A stretch of DNA of 50,160 nt from Bacteroidales bacterium UBA5226. GTDB taxonomy: Bacteria; Bacteroidota; Bacteroidia; Bacteroidales; UBA932. Positions 25,927-33,795 of the stretch are shown here, piece by piece. A program made the position numbers and the translations under genes. The notes below the pieces were generated by a model, which was not told where the DNA came from, made no database searches, and saw nothing but the letters and a program-made list of their open reading frames with translations. Position 1 is the stretch's first letter; every line of letters begins with the position of its first letter. The DNA is taken from the NCBI GenBank assembly GCA_002409325.1, contig DHUU01000017.1, forward strand, positions 212,646 to 262,805, in the 5' to 3' direction.

Positions 25927-26646
25927 TTAAGAATGTCCTGCAAATTTACTTTTATTTATAGAATATGCAACAACGATGCCTAAAAGCGATAGCATGCACA
26001 ACAGCACGTTAAGTGCTGCCCGTGAAGCGGAATACAAAGTTGTTACCCGTGGCAGGAAATATTGAAAAGTGTAAAGTATAATGTTGTATACCCAGTGTGT
26101 GGAAATGCACAGGGCAATATCCCCAATTTTGAAATATAAAAAACCCAGGATTATTCCCATTGCAGCACGCTGTATTAGCAAGGAAACCGATTCCGGCCTG
26201 TGGCAGAGGGAAAACAAGAGCGCAGGAAGCATCAGGATCAACCACCAGGGAAAACCCCTTTCTTTCATCCGTGTAATTAAAAATTCCCTGAAAAGCAGTT
26301 CCTCGCAACAAGATATCCAGAAAAACGACCAGGTGCAGTTGATAAGCCAGGGTGTCAGAGGCATATTAAAGAAAGCCTTACCCGTAAGGCCCGCTGTGAG
26401 CGTTGCAACCGGAATCATGATGATTCCCGTGATCAGGAACATCCTTTTCCAGGGCATTTCAGGCAGTTCTGTCATTTTTTTTCTCTTTCGCCGCATGTGC
26501 AGCAGGACCATTCCTACGGCCCCGATGGAATTGATGGTTATTATATCAACTCCCTGAGTGTACAGGATGGCAGAGAGCAACAGTGCGGGTAAGCTAAAAA
26601 CAACGTATAGCCAGACGGGATAGGCTAAGAATAAAACCTTACGCAT
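25927..26646 (-). CDS. CPBP (CAAX-type) intramembrane metalloprotease, candidate immunity protein
   Basis: 239 residues with about seven membrane helices. All three family motifs are present: EExxxR at Glu115-Glu116-Arg120 (CCEELLFRE), a histidine at 149 (FSLCHR) and HxxxN at His184-Asn188. In bacteria the family includes bacteriocin self-immunity proteins of PlnI and SkkI type, as well as proteases that process prenylated or signal peptides. It lies directly after two leader-peptide genes and a strong terminator, so a role in immunity or processing for those peptides is reasonable but not shown. The TolC gene starts 8 nt after its stop. Confidence 0.85.
   Translation of the reverse strand: MRKVLFLAYPVWLYVVFSLPALLLSAILYTQGVDIITINSIGAVGMVLLHMRRKRKKMTELPEMPWKRMFLITGIIMIPVATLTAGLTGKAFFNMPLTPWLINCTWSFFWISCCEELLFREFLITRMKERGFPWWLILMLPALLFSLCHRPESVSLLIQRAAMGIILGFLYFKIGDIALCISTHWVYNIILYTFQYFLPRVTTLYSASRAALNVLLCMLSLLGIVVAYSINKSKFAGHS
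25941..25948 (-). promoter_or_regulatory. -7 promoter box of the tolC-like gene
   Basis: The minus strand reads TAAATTTG, a full match, 22 nt upstream of the ATG, with a TTGTTG stretch about 20 nt further upstream as a -33 element. It lies inside the end of the CPBP gene, so the efflux genes can be expressed apart from the genes before them. Confidence 0.55.
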
Positions 26647-26656
26647 ATTTTTTTTG

Positions 26657-26692
26657 AAAAAAAAGACTAACCAGTTTTTCCCTGGTTAGTCT
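26657..26692 (-). terminator. Intrinsic terminator after the two peptide genes
   Basis: On the minus strand a perfect 11-bp stem AGACTAACCAG / CTGGTTAGTCT with a 7-nt loop is followed by a run of T. It starts 8 nt after the stop of the second peptide gene and ends 10 nt before the CPBP ATG. It should limit transcription into the CPBP gene, so peptide mRNA may exceed CPBP mRNA. Confidence 0.85.
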
Positions 26693-26700
26693 GATTTTCA

Positions 26701-26904
26701 TCAGGCCGGCACGACCGATTTCTTTATTTTACCGATCAGATTCTGTCCCAGATCGTAAAGGATACGGAACGCCTGTCCCAGAATTTCACCCAGTTTGTAG
26801 GCCAGTTCGGCATCTACCCCCGGGGAAGACACCCCTGCGGTCACTGCGCAGCAGGCTTTGTCGCCCAGCGACTCAAAGCCCGTCAAAAAAACATTCGCTC
26901 TCAT
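26701..26904 (-). CDS. Leader peptide gene 2: bacteriocin-like peptide with double-glycine-type leader
   Basis: 67 residues from the ATG at 26904, which overlaps the stop of the previous peptide gene in ATGA; an ATG at 26913 would add three residues. The N-terminal part MRANVFLTGFESLG...CCAVTAG fits a double-glycine-type leader with Ala-Gly (residues 23-24) at the cut site. The predicted 43-residue mature part is amphipathic and slightly basic, with a GxxxG motif (GEILG, residues 39-43) and a basic tail GKIKKSVV. No cysteine remains after the cut. Together with the preceding peptide it resembles a class IIb two-peptide bacteriocin. No close named relative comes to mind. Confidence 0.75.
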   Translation of the reverse strand: MRANVFLTGFESLGDKACCAVTAGVSSPGVDAELAYKLGEILGQAFRILYDLGQNLIGKIKKSVVPA

Positions 26905-27125
26905 TTGTTCCATCCGTCTTTGAATCCATCAATAAAGCTGTCTATGTTTTTGGCCAGCATGGCTACAAGGAATCCTGCCTTGCCCATTTTTGAAGCCAAA
27001 CCGTTGAGGAGGTCCTGAATAATATCACCCAGAACACCGTACTCGGAATCTCCTCCCGTTATTACACACTGGACAGAAGCATCCAGGGTAACAAACCCAA
27101 AATTCCGCATCTCATAATCACTCAT
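26901..27125 (-). CDS. Leader peptide gene 1: bacteriocin-like peptide with Gly-Gly leader
   Basis: 74 residues. A 25-residue leader ends in CVITGG (Gly24-Gly25), the double-glycine site cut by C39 peptidase domains such as the one encoded just upstream. The predicted mature peptide (49 residues, from DSEYGVLGDI) is an amphipathic helix with net negative charge, a central Gly/Ala-rich hydrophobic stretch (GKAGFLVAMLA) and a terminal GxxxG (GFKDG, residues 67-71). It has no cysteine, so no disulfide or lanthionine is expected. The leader lacks the classic LS..EL pattern. Its stop overlaps the start of the second peptide gene. Confidence 0.8.
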   Translation of the reverse strand: MSDYEMRNFGFVTLDASVQCVITGGDSEYGVLGDIIQDLLNGLASKMGKAGFLVAMLAKNIDSFIDGFKDGWNK

Positions 27126-27158
27126 AACTTTTAGGTTTTAATTATTTTTCTCACCGTT

Positions 27159-27180
27159 CAGGCGCGTGAGATTCCGCCTG
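27159..27180. repeat. Inverted repeat between the peptidase-transporter gene and the peptide genes
   Basis: CAGGCG (27159-27164) and CGCCTG (27175-27180) form a 6-bp stem with a 10-nt loop inside the 71-nt gap. No T-run follows on the minus strand, so it is not a standard terminator. It may slow or process the mRNA between transporter and peptides. Confidence 0.4.
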
Positions 27181-27196
27181 CAAGCGCGCGTTTGCT

Positions 27197-29395
27197 TTAT
27201 AATCCCTGCTGCCTGCACCAGGCAGCATATTTTCCGTTCTTTTGAATCAACTCAGTATGAGACCCTTCCTCCGAGATTCTTCCCTGATCCAGCAGCAGAA
27301 TGTGTGATGCCACAGACAGGGTGGACATCCTGTGCCCTATGATAATGACCCCGGTGCCCTCCTGGCTCCACTTGCGTAACGCCTTAAGTACATATAATTC
27401 CGAAGTACTGTCGAGCGAAGAGGTGGCTTCGTCCAGAATGATCCATGAAGGATTGCGGTAGGCGGTTCTGGCCAGAGCAATGCGCTGCCGTTGTCCCCCG
27501 GAAAGCTGGACTCCCTGTTCACCTATAGGGGTAAGGATGCCGCGGGGTAGGGAAGAAAGGAACGGTTCCAGGCCCAGTTCCCCACATAGCGTGGCTACCC
27601 TTTCCAAATCGGGAGCAGGGTCACCCAGGGCGATATTGTCCAGAATATTGCCTTCAAACAGATCGGCTTTTTGCGGGACGATCCCAATTTGCCTGCGCCA
27701 GATATTCAGAGGAATGCTCCCGGCTTCTATCCCGTCCAGGAAGATGGAGCCCCCGTCGGGGGAATACATACGCATGAGCAAAAAGCCGAGGGTGCTTTTG
27801 CCAGATCCGCTCTCTCCTGCAATACCGGTGATTCTGCCTGTATGGAACGTATGGCTGAAGTTGACGAACAATGGCATCCTTCCCGGATAATGGTATGACA
27901 GCCCTTTTATCTCCAGGTTTCCTTCATAGCAGTATAAGCTTACTTCTTTCGGGGCCGGATCTTCCTCCGTTTTGAGTTCCATGATCTCGAACAACCTTTC
28001 GGTAGCGATCCTGGCATCCCTGTATTTCTGGCTAAAAGATATGATCTCGCTTACCGGAGCTGAAAAATAGGCCGTCAGAGCATAAAATGTCAGCAATTCG
28101 CCAAAACTCATCATATCACGTGTCACAAACACGGCCCCGGTCCACAGTATGACAAGGCCCATTCCACGGGTGATGGAATCCCCGCCGGTTGCTGCCCGCA
28201 ATTGGTTCATCCCTCCCCGCCAGGCATAACGGACATACGTTCCAAACCTGGTTCCAACCTTCTCTATCATTTGTTCCTGAGCCGTGCTGTATTTTATCTG
28301 GGCAACACCCCGCAACGAATCTATCAAAGCAGTTTCAAGGGCTGCCTGTGCAATCATAATCTGCCGTTGTGTGTCTTTATTGCGCAGGTCGAACAGATAA
28401 TATACGGTCCCATACAATGGCAGCGCAGCAATACAGATCCAGCTCAGCTGCGGGTTAAAAAGGAACATGACCACAAACGAAAATAACAGCGTGAACACAC
28501 TCAGGGCAACATTCAACAATCCCGTGCTCAGGAAGGTGCTGACTTTAAAAGCGTCATTGATACGGGCCACCAGTTCTCCCGACTGCCTTTGATCAAAGAA
28601 CCGCTGCGGCAGGTACAGGATATGGCGGTAAAAACCGCCCACCAGCCGCATGGCCGTACTGAATCCGGTCTGTAACAGGAAACGGATCCTGAACATATTG
28701 AGCGCCATAGCACAGAGAGCAATGTATATCATGGAAAAACCCAACAGACGCAGGAAATCTCCTGCCCCCTGCGGAATTACCTTGTCTGCAATCTGCTGCA
28801 GGAACAAAGCCGAGGCAATGCCGGTAAATGTATAGAGCAGGGAAGCTGCCAGAGCGCCTGCAAACCGGCGCTTTTCTCCTCTCATCAGGACTTTTGTCCT
28901 GTAAAAGAACCCCGGAATATAGCTTCCTTTCCGGAAATTTTCATCCCTGGAGAGGGTTACTACCACGCCGGTCCACTGTCGTGCAATTTCTTCCGGCGTT
29001 TTGCGGTGCATCCGGCCGTCTTCAGGATCCATAATGCTGAATTTTTTACTTTTCCTGAAAATTGATCTGCAGGGCCCGTAAAATACAACAAAATGGCTGT
29101 GCCCGCTCTCTTTGATCATATGAAACACAGAAGGTACAGGAAGGTTCCTGAACAGGTTGTCATCGGCAGTATTTGAACTGCCGCTGCGCCGGAATGCCTC
29201 GGCTTTCAGGCCCAGTGCCCTGGCCCCTTCCCGGATCCCCTGTACGGAAATGCCGTGCGTCTGCGTACCGCTCCATTGCCGGATCTGCTCCAGAGGAAAG
29301 CGCAATCCGAACCAGGCAGAGACAGACGCAAGGCAGGCCGCTCCGCAATCACTTATATGGTGTTGTCTGACGCGTATCTTTTTCATAGGTTTCAC
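27197..29395 (-). CDS. Peptidase-containing ABC transporter (C39 peptidase, bacteriocin/peptide exporter)
   Basis: 732 residues in three parts. The C39 cysteine peptidase (about 5-140) has Gln11, Cys17 (SDCGAAC), His101 (HSHFVVF) and Asp123 (MDPEDG) in the catalytic places. A six-helix ABC membrane domain covers about 170-450. The ATPase (about 495-732) has Walker A GESGSGKST from 527, signature LSGGQ from 631, Walker B ILDE at 653-656 and H-loop His688. Such transporters cut double-glycine leaders and export the mature peptide. The two small genes just downstream are its obvious substrates. The start at 29395 (or 29386) lies inside the end of the 105-residue gene. Confidence 0.95.
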   Translation of the reverse strand: MKPMKKIRVRQHHISDCGAACLASVSAWFGLRFPLEQIRQWSGTQTHGISVQGIREGARALGLKAEAFRRSGSSNTADDNLFRNLPVPSVFHMIKESGHSHFVVFYGPCRSIFRKSKKFSIMDPEDGRMHRKTPEEIARQWTGVVVTLSRDENFRKGSYIPGFFYRTKVLMRGEKRRFAGALAASLLYTFTGIASALFLQQIADKVIPQGAGDFLRLLGFSMIYIALCAMALNMFRIRFLLQTGFSTAMRLVGGFYRHILYLPQRFFDQRQSGELVARINDAFKVSTFLSTGLLNVALSVFTLLFSFVVMFLFNPQLSWICIAALPLYGTVYYLFDLRNKDTQRQIMIAQAALETALIDSLRGVAQIKYSTAQEQMIEKVGTRFGTYVRYAWRGGMNQLRAATGGDSITRGMGLVILWTGAVFVTRDMMSFGELLTFYALTAYFSAPVSEIISFSQKYRDARIATERLFEIMELKTEEDPAPKEVSLYCYEGNLEIKGLSYHYPGRMPLFVNFSHTFHTGRITGIAGESGSGKSTLGFLLMRMYSPDGGSIFLDGIEAGSIPLNIWRRQIGIVPQKADLFEGNILDNIALGDPAPDLERVATLCGELGLEPFLSSLPRGILTPIGEQGVQLSGGQRQRIALARTAYRNPSWIILDEATSSLDSTSELYVLKALRKWSQEGTGVIIIGHRMSTLSVASHILLLDQGRISEEGSHTELIQKNGKYAAWCRQQGL

Positions 29396-29666
29396 CCTTA
29401 AAAAAAGGAGCTGCCTTTTTTCCCTTCTCCTTTCTGTAATCGTAAAACAGGTCCCGCATAATCCCGTTTTTTTCAGTTACAGGTTCTCTCTCTTCAGACA
29501 GCTCCTTGCTAACAAATGACAGAAAGACAATCATTCCCGAAACAGTGGCCAATACAATCGCGATGAAAAAAACGACAAACCCCTTGCTCCCTTTTTCGCG
29601 GATGACATGATCGCCGGCTGTGGCCCGGGACAAGGCAGGATAGGATGGTCTGCAGATTGTCTTCAT
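29349..29666 (-). CDS. Small single-pass membrane protein heading the peptide-export operon
   Basis: 105 residues. A polar N-terminus with RxxxGDHVIREKGSKG is followed by one strong membrane helix (about 29-53, FVVFFIAIVLATVSGMIVFL). A highly charged tail carries EKNGIMRDLFYDYRKEKGKK. I do not recognise it. It could be an accessory to the transporter, a short adaptor-like protein or an immunity factor. I call it real because a full -7 box (TAGGTTTG) ends 4 nt before its ATG, it has membrane-protein composition, and it overlaps the transporter gene on the same strand as coupled genes do. Confidence 0.6.
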   Translation of the reverse strand: MKTICRPSYPALSRATAGDHVIREKGSKGFVVFFIAIVLATVSGMIVFLSFVSKELSEEREPVTEKNGIMRDLFYDYRKEKGKKAAPFFKGETYEKDTRQTTPYK

Positions 29667-29670
29667 AGCG

Positions 29671-29678
29671 CAAACCTA
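29671..29678 (-). promoter_or_regulatory. -7 promoter box of the peptide-export operon
   Basis: The minus strand reads TAGGTTTG, a full match, ending 4 nt before the ATG at 29666. TTTG at 29704-29707 is 25 nt upstream, longer than the usual 19-21 spacing. It would drive the 105-residue gene, the transporter and both peptide genes up to the terminator at 26657. Confidence 0.5.
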
Positions 29679-29746
29679 ACCCCCAGGAAAAGAAATTTCC
29701 AGTCAAAAAAGATAAATGATGAAAACGGCTTAGAAAGGACAGAGGG

Positions 29747-30250
29747 TCAATCCAGGAAAGGGAGGTAGGGCAGCAGGATGGAGGAGAATTTTTCAATTAC
29801 CGGATACAGGCGTGACGAGTCAAAAGCCTCTTTTGGGAGGAAGGAAGTATAGGCATCTGCCATGTTCAATATATAGATAATAATGACCATCAGAATATTC
29901 CATTTGATCCATCCGAAAATTGCACCCGTTAACCTGTTTAACCATCCAAGCAGGACAATTTTCAGGAGCTTGTCCAGAAGATGCCCTAAAATCAGGACAA
30001 TAATCAGCACTACAATGAAAGTTACTACAAAAGCCACGATACGAAGGCCTTCCCCGTTCCAGCCAAACCATTCCACGATACGTCCGGCAGCAAATCCGGT
30101 AAAACGGAAGGAACAGTAACAGGCAAGTATCAGGGCAAGAATGCCGAAAACCTGCTTTACAAGGCCCTTCATCAGGCCTTCTGCAATGGCTATGATCCAT
30201 ACCACCAATAGTATGATATCTATGTAGTTAAAAGAAAGTTTTGCCAACAT
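29747..30250 (-). CDS. CvpA-family membrane protein
   Basis: 167 residues with four predicted membrane helices (about 8-24, 30-50, 68-90, 105-128). The start MLAKLSFNYIDIILLVVW and the GLMKGLVKQVF loop match the CvpA family (colicin V production protein homologues). Its biochemical role is unsettled; some members support biofilm, bile or envelope-stress fitness. It is divergent from ileS. Closeness to a bacteriocin-like locus is notable because cvpA was named from colicin V secretion, but the family is widespread and this may be chance. Confidence 0.9.
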   Translation of the reverse strand: MLAKLSFNYIDIILLVVWIIAIAEGLMKGLVKQVFGILALILACYCSFRFTGFAAGRIVEWFGWNGEGLRIVAFVVTFIVVLIIVLILGHLLDKLLKIVLLGWLNRLTGAIFGWIKWNILMVIIIYILNMADAYTSFLPKEAFDSSRLYPVIEKFSSILLPYLPFLD

Positions 30251-30255
30251 GCTAT

Positions 30256-30263
30256 CAAAGATA
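30256..30263 (-). promoter_or_regulatory. -7 promoter box of the cvpA-family gene
   Basis: The minus strand reads TATCTTTG, a full match, ending 5 nt before the ATG at 30250. It is the mirror image of the ileS box at 30275-30282, 11 nt away. Confidence 0.6.
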
Positions 30264-30274
30264 GGTAAGATTCG

Positions 30275-30282
30275 TATCTTTG
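30275..30282 (+). promoter_or_regulatory. -7 promoter box of ileS
   Basis: TATCTTTG, a full match, 25 nt before the ileS ATG at 30308. It forms an 8-bp inverted repeat with the divergent box, so two polymerases could not easily occupy both sites at once. Confidence 0.6.
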
Positions 30283-30307
30283 CAAACTATTTTTATTGCC
30301 TGTATTT

Positions 30308-33300
30308 ATGAAGTTCCCTGAGTATAAGAATTTTGACCTACCGAAAATCCAGGAAGGAATCACCAGCAAGTGGGACCGCGAACAAACCTTTCGTCGCAGC
30401 GTTGAAGAACGCCCCGATGCCCCTCCTTTCGTTTTTTTTGAAGGTCCTCCTTCTGCCAATGGCATGCCCGGTATCCACCACGTTATTTCAAGGGCTATCA
30501 AGGACGTCGTCTGCCGCTACAAAACCCAGCGGGGTTTCCGGGTTGAAAGACGGGCCGGCTGGGATACGCACGGTCTTCCGGTAGAACTGAGTGTTGAAAA
30601 AATGTTGGGCATTACCAAGGAAGACATAGGCGTTTCCCTGTCTGTAGAAGAATACAACGCGGTATGCCGTAAAGAGGTCATGAAATATACCCGCGAGTGG
30701 GAGCTGCTTACCCGCAAGATGGCTTATTGGGTGGATATGAGCCGGCCTTACGTTACTTACCACAACTCCTACATCGAAACAATCTGGTACCTGCTCGGCA
30801 TAATTTATAACAAAGGCCTGTTGTACAAGGGGTATTCAATACAGCCCTACTCACCGGCCGCAGGCACGGGGCTCAGTACCCACGAACTGAACCAGCCCGG
30901 TTGCTACAAGGACGTGAAGGACACGACATGTACCGCTTTGTTTAAAATCACCAAAGACAGCGCCAGTGACTTTCTTTTTGACTTGGAGGATGAACCGCTG
31001 TACTTTCTTTCCTGGACCACCACCCCCTGGACACTGCCTTCCAATACAGCACTTTGCGTAGGACCGGCCATCAACTACATAAAACTTCGTACCTACAACC
31101 CGTACAGCGGGGAGCCCATATCGGTTGTCTTGGCGCGTGACCTGAGAGAAACGCTCTTCCCGGAAAAGAACGGAGCCATTCCCCCAGACTCCTATAAACC
31201 GGGAGACAAAGCCATTCCCTGGACACAGGCAGGTCCTGGTTTTACCGGAAAGCAGCTGGAAGGCATACGTTACAGCCAGCTAATGCCTTGGGTGAATCCC
31301 GGAGCCGGGGCATTTAGGGTAATTACCGGTGATTTTGTCACCACCCAGGAAGGAACGGGCATTGTACACATTGCCCCCACCTTTGGAGATGACGACCACA
31401 AGGTGGCTAAAAAGCACGGTGTGCCTGCCCTGACACTTAAAGACAGCAATGGCAACCTGTGCCCCATGGTAGATAAAACCGGGAAATTTTACCGGCTGGA
31501 AGACCTTGATCCCGGTTTTGTAAGCTCCGGAATGGATGCCAGCGCTTATGCTCCATTTGCCGGCCGTTACGTGAAAAACGATTATGATCCGCATTGGAAC
31601 AACGGCACCGCAGAGGCAAACGGGGCCGAATCGCTGGACGTAGAGCTGTGTATGTGGCTCAAGAAAAACGGATCGGTGTTCCGGATAGAAAAAATGGTGC
31701 ACAATTATCCCCATTGCTGGCGGACAGACAAACCGGTGCTTTACTATCCGCTAGACTCCTGGTTCATCCGTACCACGGCAGTCAGGGAACGCATGATGGA
31801 GCTGAACGACACCATAAGCTGGAAACCCGAATCCACCGGGACAGGGCGTTTTGGCAAATGGCTGGAGAATCTGCAGGACTGGAATCTTTCCCGGAGCCGA
31901 TACTGGGGAACACCTCTGCCTATATGGCGCACAGAAGATGGAAAGGAAGAACGCTGCATCGGCTCGTTGCAGGAATTATACGATGCCCTGGAGGAATCTG
32001 TTAACCAGGGCTTTATGAGTTCCAACCCTTTGAAGGACAAGGGCTTTGTTCCTGGGGATTTCAGTTCCGTGAACTACGACAGGATTGATTTGCACCGTCC
32101 GTTTGTGGACCAGTGGATCCTTGCCTCGGCAAGCAGAAAACCCATGCACCGCGAACCAGATCTGATAGACGTCTGGTTTGACTCGGGCTCCATGCCTTTT
32201 TCGCAGGAAGGCCTGGAAAAGCTCGGGACCCCCGCCTTTGGGCAGGTGGCCGATTTCATTGCCGAGGGAGTGGACCAGACCCGCGGCTGGTTTTTTACCC
32301 TGCATGCCATCGCAACCATGGTCAACGACCGTGTCTGTTTTAGGAACGTCCTATCCAACGGACTAATCCTGGACAAGAACGGCAACAAAATGAGCAAACG
32401 CCTGGGTAATACGGTGGATCCTTTCAAACTGCTTGATCTGTACGGAGCAGACCCCGTGCGCTGGTACATGCTTACCAACGCCCAACCCTGGGACAACCTT
32501 CGTTTTGACGAAACCGGCGTGGATGAAGTCCGGCGCAAATTCTTTGGCACGTTATACAATACGTATTCCTTTTTTGCCCTATATGCCAACGTGGACGGTT
32601 TCACAGCCGCCCTTGCCGCAGAGGACAGTCCCGGCTGGGTTCCCGTGGGGGAACGCTCAGAACTGGACCGCTGGATTATTTCGCTGCTCAACACCCTGAC
32701 AGATAACGTTCTCAACGCTTATGAGAATTATGATATAACAACTGCAGGCCGGCTGATCCAGGACTTTACCGGCGACCATCTGAGTAACTGGTATGTACGC
32801 CTGAACCGCAAGCGTTTCTGGCGTGGTGACCTGGATGATGACAAACGCGCTGCTTACCAGACCCTGTATACCTGCCTGCGGACTATTGCCCTGCTTGCAG
32901 CACCCATTGCCCCGGTTTATATGGAACGTTTGTACCTGGATTTAGGTGCCGGCGATTCTGTGCATCTGGAATTAATGCCCAGGGTGCGTAAAGAACTTAT
33001 TGACAAAGCACTGGAAGAACGCATGGACCTTGCACAGCATTGCACTTCCATGGTTCTGGCCCTGCGCCGCAAAGTCAACATCAAGGTCCGCCAGCCCCTG
33101 AGCAAGATCCTGATGCCTGTACTGGATAAAGCTATGGAAGAAAAGCTGATAAAGGTTAAATCCATTATCCTGAACGAAGTTAACGTTAAGGAACTGGAGT
33201 TCATTCACGACACAGCAGGCCTTATCCTCAAAGGGATTAAACCGAACTTCAAGGTTTTGGGGAAAAAGTGCGGTTCCCGCATGAAGGAAATCACCTCGGT

Positions 33301-33757
33301 CCTGAACGCCTTCAGTCAGGAAGAAATTGCCCGCTTTGAAAAGGCGGTGGAAGCAGGAAGCTACACTTTATCCCTCGATGGCGGAGATATGAATCTGGAG
33401 CGGGAAGACGTGATTATTACTTCACAGGACATGCCCGGATGGCTTATTGCGATTGAGGGACCCCTGACGGTTGCCCTGGAGGTGACCATCACAGATGCGC
33501 TGCTGCGCGAGGGCACTGCCCGCGAACTGATCAACCGGATCCAGAATCTAAGAAAGGACACCGGACTGGAAGTGACAGACAAAATCCGCCTGGTCATTGA
33601 AGAACGGAAAGATGTTGCCGAAGCCCTGGCGGATTTTGGCCACTACATTGCCAGCCAGGTACTAGCCACCGACATTGCTTTGGCTGCCACACCCACTGCT
33701 GCCCACGACGTTGAATGGGAAGAGGGTACGCTCTCCATTCATATTGAGAAATCATAA
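30308..33757 (+). CDS. ileS: Isoleucyl-tRNA synthetase (type 2, eukaryote-like)
   Basis: 1149 residues from ATG at 30308; an upstream TTG at 30296 is less likely. IleRS charges tRNA-Ile and edits valine. The HIGH-type motif appears as GMPGIHH near residue 60, GWDTHGLPVE follows, and KMSKR is at about 694-698. The editing (CP1) domain lies at about 190-400. The length and the GWDTHGLPVELSVEKMLGI pattern fit the long type 2 enzymes, which tend to be less sensitive to mupirocin. The C-terminal part (about 950-1149) is the long type-2 extension. Genes dksA-like and lspA follow, as in Bacteroides. Confidence 0.97.
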   Translation: MKFPEYKNFDLPKIQEGITSKWDREQTFRRSVEERPDAPPFVFFEGPPSANGMPGIHHVISRAIKDVVCRYKTQRGFRVERRAGWDTHGLPVELSVEKMLGITKEDIGVSLSVEEYNAVCRKEVMKYTREWELLTRKMAYWVDMSRPYVTYHNSYIETIWYLLGIIYNKGLLYKGYSIQPYSPAAGTGLSTHELNQPGCYKDVKDTTCTALFKITKDSASDFLFDLEDEPLYFLSWTTTPWTLPSNTALCVGPAINYIKLRTYNPYSGEPISVVLARDLRETLFPEKNGAIPPDSYKPGDKAIPWTQAGPGFTGKQLEGIRYSQLMPWVNPGAGAFRVITGDFVTTQEGTGIVHIAPTFGDDDHKVAKKHGVPALTLKDSNGNLCPMVDKTGKFYRLEDLDPGFVSSGMDASAYAPFAGRYVKNDYDPHWNNGTAEANGAESLDVELCMWLKKNGSVFRIEKMVHNYPHCWRTDKPVLYYPLDSWFIRTTAVRERMMELNDTISWKPESTGTGRFGKWLENLQDWNLSRSRYWGTPLPIWRTEDGKEERCIGSLQELYDALEESVNQGFMSSNPLKDKGFVPGDFSSVNYDRIDLHRPFVDQWILASASRKPMHREPDLIDVWFDSGSMPFSQEGLEKLGTPAFGQVADFIAEGVDQTRGWFFTLHAIATMVNDRVCFRNVLSNGLILDKNGNKMSKRLGNTVDPFKLLDLYGADPVRWYMLTNAQPWDNLRFDETGVDEVRRKFFGTLYNTYSFFALYANVDGFTAALAAEDSPGWVPVGERSELDRWIISLLNTLTDNVLNAYENYDITTAGRLIQDFTGDHLSNWYVRLNRKRFWRGDLDDDKRAAYQTLYTCLRTIALLAAPIAPVYMERLYLDLGAGDSVHLELMPRVRKELIDKALEERMDLAQHCTSMVLALRRKVNIKVRQPLSKILMPVLDKAMEEKLIKVKSIILNEVNVKELEFIHDTAGLILKGIKPNFKVLGKKCGSRMKEITSVLNAFSQEEIARFEKAVEAGSYTLSLDGGDMNLEREDVIITSQDMPGWLIAIEGPLTVALEVTITDALLREGTARELINRIQNLRKDTGLEVTDKIRLVIEERKDVAEALADFGHYIASQVLATDIALAATPTAAHDVEWEEGTLSIHIEKS

Positions 33758-33773
33758 TTTAATGCTACATTTG
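33744..33773 (+). promoter_or_regulatory. Promoter of the DksA-like gene and lspA
   Basis: -33 TTG at 33744-33746, a 19-nt spacer and -7 TACATTTG at 33766-33773, all at the expected Bacteroidetes spacing. It overlaps the ileS 3' end and lies 22 nt before the ATG at 33796. Confidence 0.65.
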
Positions 33774-33795
33774 CGTTTCCTTAAAGACTAGAACC

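Noticed and set aside
27159..27180. Possible terminator between the peptidase transporter and the peptide genes
   Set aside because: The 6-bp stem lacks a T-run on the minus strand, so I keep it only as an inverted repeat and assume read-through.
29747..30250. CvpA-family gene as a dedicated part of the bacteriocin locus
   Set aside because: The family is widespread and it has its own promoter; nearness alone does not support a role in peptide export.
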